Shown here: piece after piece, positions 60,642 through 64,000 of the stretch
How positions within the stretch are numbered: the first letter of the stretch is position 1
Layout of the letters: each line of letters opens with the position of its first letter
From: Pseudomonas schmalbachii
GTDB taxonomy: Bacteria > Pseudomonadota > Gammaproteobacteria > Pseudomonadales > Pseudomonadaceae
Direction of reading: 5' to 3'
Assembly (NCBI RefSeq): GCF_017589465.1
Contig: NZ_JAELYA010000013.1
Location: 1-64,000, forward strand
Length of the DNA stretch: 64,000 bases
The notes under the pieces: model-generated
Told to the model about the DNA's origin: nothing
Database searches by the model: none
Seen by the model: only the letters and a program-made list of their open reading frames with translations
Program-made: the position numbers and the translations under genes

Positions 60642-61460
60642 TCATTGACCCAGTTGTTCGGCCAGCTCGGCGGAGCGGTGGTCGGCGGCGCCCAGCGCCT
60701 GTTCGACCAGCCCCTCGAATCCATTGGCCTGGAAGGACTTGATGGCAGCCTCGGTGGTGCCGTTGGGTGAAGTCACGCGACGGCGCAGTTCGGCCGGTTC
60801 GACATCGCTGTCGACTGCCATCTTCGCCGCGCCGAGGGCGGTCTGCAAAGTCAGGCGGGCGGCGACATCACGGCTCAGGCCGAGCTTCTCGCCGGCGGCG
60901 GTCATCGCCTCCATCATCAGGAAGAAGTAGGCCGGGCCGCTGCCGGAAACCGCAGTCACCGCGTCGATCTGCTTCTCCTCGTCCAGCCACAGGGCGATGC
61001 CGACCGCGCTCAGCAGTTGCTCGGCCTGGTCGCGCTGTTCGGCGCTGACCTGGGCGTTGGCATACAGGCCGCTGGCGCCGAGGCTGACCAGTGCCGGAGT
61101 GTTCGGCATGCAGCGCACGATGGGCCGGGCGCCGAGCCAGCGCTCCAGGCTGGCGCAGGGGATGCCGGCGGCGATGGAGACGATCAGTTGGCCGGCCGAC
61201 AGGTGCGCGGCCAGCGGCTCGCAGACCTGCTTCATGACCTGCGGCTTGACCGCCAGAACCACCACGTCGGCATCCTTCACCGCGCTGGCGTTGTCCTCGA
61301 AGACCTCGATGCCGTGCTCGGCGGCGATCTTCGCGCGCTGCTCGGCGCCCGGGTCGCTGGCGCGCAGGTTGGCGGCGGGCACGCCCTGGGCGCGCAGGCC
61401 GCCGATCAGGCTGGCGGCCATGTTGCCGGCGCCGACGAATGCGATGCGGATATTGCTCAT
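60642..61460 (-). CDS. proC: Pyrroline-5-carboxylate reductase
   Basis: 272 aa. NAD(P)H motif IAFVGAGNMAASLIGGL, then RCMPNTPALVSLG and the dimer-forming AVSGSGPAYFF with ALGAAKM. Last step of proline synthesis. Sits 13 bp upstream of yggT and 31 bp downstream of yggS. Confidence 0.97.
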   Translation of the reverse strand: MSNIRIAFVGAGNMAASLIGGLRAQGVPAANLRASDPGAEQRAKIAAEHGIEVFEDNASAVKDADVVVLAVKPQVMKQVCEPLAAHLSAGQLIVSIAAGIPCASLERWLGARPIVRCMPNTPALVSLGASGLYANAQVSAEQRDQAEQLLSAVGIALWLDEEKQIDAVTAVSGSGPAYFFLMMEAMTAAGEKLGLSRDVAARLTLQTALGAAKMAVDSDVEPAELRRRVTSPNGTTEAAIKSFQANGFEGLVEQALGAADHRSAELAEQLGQ

Positions 61461-61491
61461 GGGGTCGTTCTTCCTTTGCTGGTGAGGCCGC

Positions 61492-62181
61492 TCATGGCTG
61501 GGCGCCGTAGTCGCGGGCGCCGAACAGGGCGGTGCCGATGCGCACCCAGGTGGCGCCTTCGGCGATGGCGGCTTCGAGATCGTGGCTCATGCCCATGGAC
61601 AGGGTGTCCAGGCCGAGGTTCAGGGAGTTCATCAGCTCGCGCAGGCGGGCGAATGCGGCGTGCTGTGCGGCGATGTCGTCGGTCGGTTCGGGAATCGCCA
61701 TCAGGCCGCGCAGCGCCAGGTTCGGCAGCTTCGCCACGGCTGCGGCCAGGGCCGGCAATTCTTCGGGGGCGCAGCCGGACTTGCTGTCTTCGCCGCTGAC
61801 ATTCACCTGCAGGCAGACATTCAGCGGCGGCAGGCCGACGGGACGCTGCTCGGACAGGCGCTGGGCGATCTTCAGGCGGTCCACCGAGTGCACCCAGTGG
61901 AAATGCTCGGCGATGGGCCGCGTCTTGTTCGACTGGATCGGCCCGATGAAGTGCCAGGCGATCGGCAGGTCGGCCAGTTCGCCCTGCTTGGCGAGGGCTT
62001 CCTGCAGGTAGTTCTCGCCGAAATCGGCGATCCCCTCGGCGAAGGCTTCGCGGATGTCGGCGGCCGGCTTGGTCTTGCTCACCGCCAGCAGGCCTACGCC
62101 CGCGGCATCGCGCCCCGCAGCTTGCGCCGCCTCACGGATACGCGCGCGAACCTTTGCAATATTGTTTGCTATCGTGGACAT
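61492..62181 (-). CDS. yggS: PLP homeostasis protein YggS (PLPBP)
   Basis: 229 aa from ATG 62181. Lysine for PLP in LLAVSKTKPA; other motifs are FGENYLQEAL, WHFIGPIQSNK, and GMSHDLEAAI with GTALFGARDYG. It binds pyridoxal phosphate and balances its pool and amino-acid metabolism. Divergent from pilT, the common gene order. Confidence 0.96.
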   Translation of the reverse strand: MSTIANNIAKVRARIREAAQAAGRDAAGVGLLAVSKTKPAADIREAFAEGIADFGENYLQEALAKQGELADLPIAWHFIGPIQSNKTRPIAEHFHWVHSVDRLKIAQRLSEQRPVGLPPLNVCLQVNVSGEDSKSGCAPEELPALAAAVAKLPNLALRGLMAIPEPTDDIAAQHAAFARLRELMNSLNLGLDTLSMGMSHDLEAAIAEGATWVRIGTALFGARDYGAQP

Positions 62182-62254
62182 TACCTGCGCTCTGCCGCCC
62201 GGCCGCTGCGAATTCTGCGGCATTCTACCTGCTTGCATTCGATTGGGGAGTCCC

Positions 62255-63289
62255 ATGGATATTACCGAGCTGCTCGCCTTCAGCGCCAAACAGGGCGCTT
62301 CGGACTTGCACCTCTCGGCCGGTCTGCCGCCGATGATCCGTATCGATGGCGATGTGCGCCGGATCAACCTGCCTGCGCTCGATCACAAGCAGGTGCACTC
62401 GTTGATCTACGACATCATGAATGACAAGCAGCGCAAGGATTTCGAGGAATTCCTCGAAACCGACTTCTCCTTCGAAGTGCCTGGCGTGGCGCGTTTCCGG
62501 GTCAACGCATTCAACCAGAACCGTGGCGCCGGCGCGGTGTTCCGGACCATTCCCTCCAAGGTGCTGACCATGGAGGACCTCGGTTTGGGCGAGACCTTCA
62601 AGCGCATCGCCGACGTACCGCGCGGGCTGGTGCTGGTCACCGGGCCGACCGGTTCGGGTAAATCCACCTCGCTGGCGGCGCTGCTCGACTACCTGAACAA
62701 CACCAAGTACAGCCACATCCTCACCGTCGAGGACCCGATCGAATTCGTCCACGAGTCGAAGAAGTGCCTGGTCAACCAGCGCGAGGTGCACCGCGACACC
62801 CTCGGCTTCAACGAGGCGCTGCGTTCGGCCCTGCGGGAAGACCCGGACATCATCCTGGTCGGCGAGATGCGCGACCTGGAAACCATCCGCCTGGCGCTGA
62901 CCGCGGCGGAAACCGGTCACCTGGTGTTCGGCACCCTGCACACCACCTCGGCGGCCAAGACCATCGACCGTATCGTCGACGTGTTCCCCGCCGAAGAGAA
63001 ATCCATGGTCCGTTCGATGCTTTCCGAATCGCTGCAGGCGGTGATTTCCCAGACCCTGCTGAAGAAGATCGGCGGCGGCCGGGTGGCGGCCCACGAGATC
63101 ATGATCGGCACCCCGGCGATCCGTAACCTGATCCGCGAGGACAAGGTCGCGCAGATGTACTCGGCGATCCAGACCGGCGGTGCGATCGGCATGCAGACCC
63201 TGGACATGAGCCTGAAGAGCCTTGTCGCGAAAGGCCTGATTACCCGGGATGCCGCCAAGGAAAAAGCCAAGATCCCGGAGAATTTTTAA
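62255..63289 (+). CDS. pilT: Type IV pilus retraction ATPase PilT
   Basis: 344 aa, normal length. Motifs: N-terminal SDLHLSAGLPPMIRIDG, Walker A GPTGSGKSTS, Asp box TVEDPIEF, Walker B ILVGEMRDLETI, His box GHLVFGTLHT and the C-terminal AIRNLIRE helix. It disassembles pilin fibres for twitching motility. ATG 62255 is preceded by GGGGAG. Confidence 0.98.
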   Translation: MDITELLAFSAKQGASDLHLSAGLPPMIRIDGDVRRINLPALDHKQVHSLIYDIMNDKQRKDFEEFLETDFSFEVPGVARFRVNAFNQNRGAGAVFRTIPSKVLTMEDLGLGETFKRIADVPRGLVLVTGPTGSGKSTSLAALLDYLNNTKYSHILTVEDPIEFVHESKKCLVNQREVHRDTLGFNEALRSALREDPDIILVGEMRDLETIRLALTAAETGHLVFGTLHTTSAAKTIDRIVDVFPAEEKSMVRSMLSESLQAVISQTLLKKIGGGRVAAHEIMIGTPAIRNLIREDKVAQMYSAIQTGGAIGMQTLDMSLKSLVAKGLITRDAAKEKAKIPENF

Positions 63290-63381
63290 GGGCCTAGGCC
63301 AGCGCCCCACCCGCGTCACACGCGCGCGAACGGGGCCCCGAGGATTCGATTGCGGACGGCGTGATCCAGGCGGGTATCCCT

Positions 63382-64000
63382 ATGGAATTCGACAAACTGC
63401 TGCGACTGATGGTGGAGAAGGGCGCTTCCGACCTGTTCATCACCGCTGGCGTCGCGCCGTCCATGAAGGTCAACGGCAAGATCCTGCCGGTGACCAAGAC
63501 CGCGCTGTCGCCGGAGCAGACCCGCGAGACCGTGCTCTCGGTGATGAGCGAGCAGCAGCGCCGCGAGTTCGCCGAGAACCACGAGTGCAACTTCGCCATC
63601 AGCGCCCGCGGCGTCGGCCGCTTCCGAGTCAGCGCGTTCTACCAGCGCAACCTGGTGGGCATGGTACTGCGCCGCATCGAGACCAATATCCCGACCATCG
63701 ACGATCTCAAGCTGCCGGAAGTGCTGAAGAAGCTGTCGATGACCAAGCGCGGCCTGGTGATCTTCGTCGGCGCCACCGGCACCGGCAAGTCCACCTCGCT
63801 GGCGGCGATGATCGGCTACCGCAACCAGAACTCCACCGGCCACATCATCTCCATCGAAGACCCCATCGAGTTCATCCACCAGCACAAGGGCTGCATCGTC
63901 ACCCAGCGCGAGGTGGGGCTGGACACCGAATCCTTCGAGGTGGCGCTGAAGAACACCCTGCGCCAGGCGCCGGACGTGATCATGATCGGCGAGGTCCGCT
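63382..64000 (+). CDS. pilU: PilT-like ATPase PilU (cut by window end)
   Basis: 206 codons visible of about 380. N-terminus MEFDKLLRLMVEKGASDLFI, Walker A GATGTGKSTS, Asp box SIEDPIEFIHQ, Walker B VIMIGEVR at the very end. PilU works with PilT to add retraction force. It lies 92 bp downstream of pilT and probably shares its transcript. Confidence 0.95.
   Translation, partial: MEFDKLLRLMVEKGASDLFITAGVAPSMKVNGKILPVTKTALSPEQTRETVLSVMSEQQRREFAENHECNFAISARGVGRFRVSAFYQRNLVGMVLRRIETNIPTIDDLKLPEVLKKLSMTKRGLVIFVGATGTGKSTSLAAMIGYRNQNSTGHIISIEDPIEFIHQHKGCIVTQREVGLDTESFEVALKNTLRQAPDVIMIGEVR

Overview
The window is high-GC, gene-dense chromosome from a Pseudomonas species, probably of the P. aeruginosa / nitroreducens / citronellolis side of the genus. 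This rests on gene content and order: hisB-hisH-hisA-hisF with a DUF2164 gene, gpmI-envC-ctpA, rhodanese-grxC-secB, coaD-fdx-ggt-mutM, metX-metW-DUF4426-rdgB-hemW and yggS-proC-yggT beside pilT-pilU. From memory, the left half resembles the PAO1 PA51xx region read backwards and the right half the PA03xx region. The two blocks seem joined around 33-34 kb, which would be a rearrangement relative to PAO1; species and breakpoint need an alignment.

Layout. 0.1-3.1 kb: a minus-strand polar amino acid ABC transporter operon. 3.4-5.8 kb: a membrane-anchored sulfatase / LTA-synthase-like enzyme. 6.0-7.3 kb: remains of a FecI-FecR-TonB-receptor signalling locus, in which the genes keep their outer ends but have lost their middles. 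7.4-8.65 kb: a Fic protein with a cluster of repeated operator-like sites upstream. 8.83-13.79 kb: a compact 4.9-kb element integrated in the 3' end of tRNA-Phe, bounded by a 34-bp direct repeat, carrying a tyrosine integrase, a small serine resolvase and an AT-rich orphan gene. 13.9-19 kb: yggX-mutY-asmA, then panZ and a FAD oxidoreductase. 19.2-22.3 kb: histidine biosynthesis. 22.5-24.75 kb: a periplasmic binding protein, then an IS110-family element inserted into an intergenic palindromic repeat (REP). 24.8-31.2 kb: cell-envelope genes (divergent polysaccharide deacetylase, ctpA, envC), gpmI, then rhodanese-grxC-secB. 31.2-32.1 kb: a gene-free stretch ending in four tandem ~80-bp repeats. 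32.1-36.1 kb: trmL, a YheT-like hydrolase, two paralogous acetyltransferases and a TetR regulator. 36.2-46 kb: aldehyde dehydrogenase, Tat protein, GMC oxidase, coaD, ferredoxin, ggt, Na/Pi transporter and mutM. 46-53.4 kb: cysQ-nudE, yrfG, a BON/LysM protein, a LysR regulator, fdhD and a YdeP-type molybdoenzyme. 53.4-64 kb: hemW-rdgB-DUF4426-metW-metX, a dynamin-like GTPase, DUF167-yggT-proC-yggS, and pilT-pilU (cut by the window end).

The most interesting signal is the non-coding left end of the IS110 element. It folds on paper into two stem-bounded loops. One contains a 9-nt match to the REP site where the element sits, and the other an 11-nt match to the junction the excised element would form, with short complementary right-side guides in both. 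This is the architecture of an IS110 bridge RNA, with a REP as its programmed target. Other points of interest are the doubly gutted iron-signalling locus, the mini integrative element, the tandem repeats after secB, and a pair of ~108-bp MITE-like repeats.
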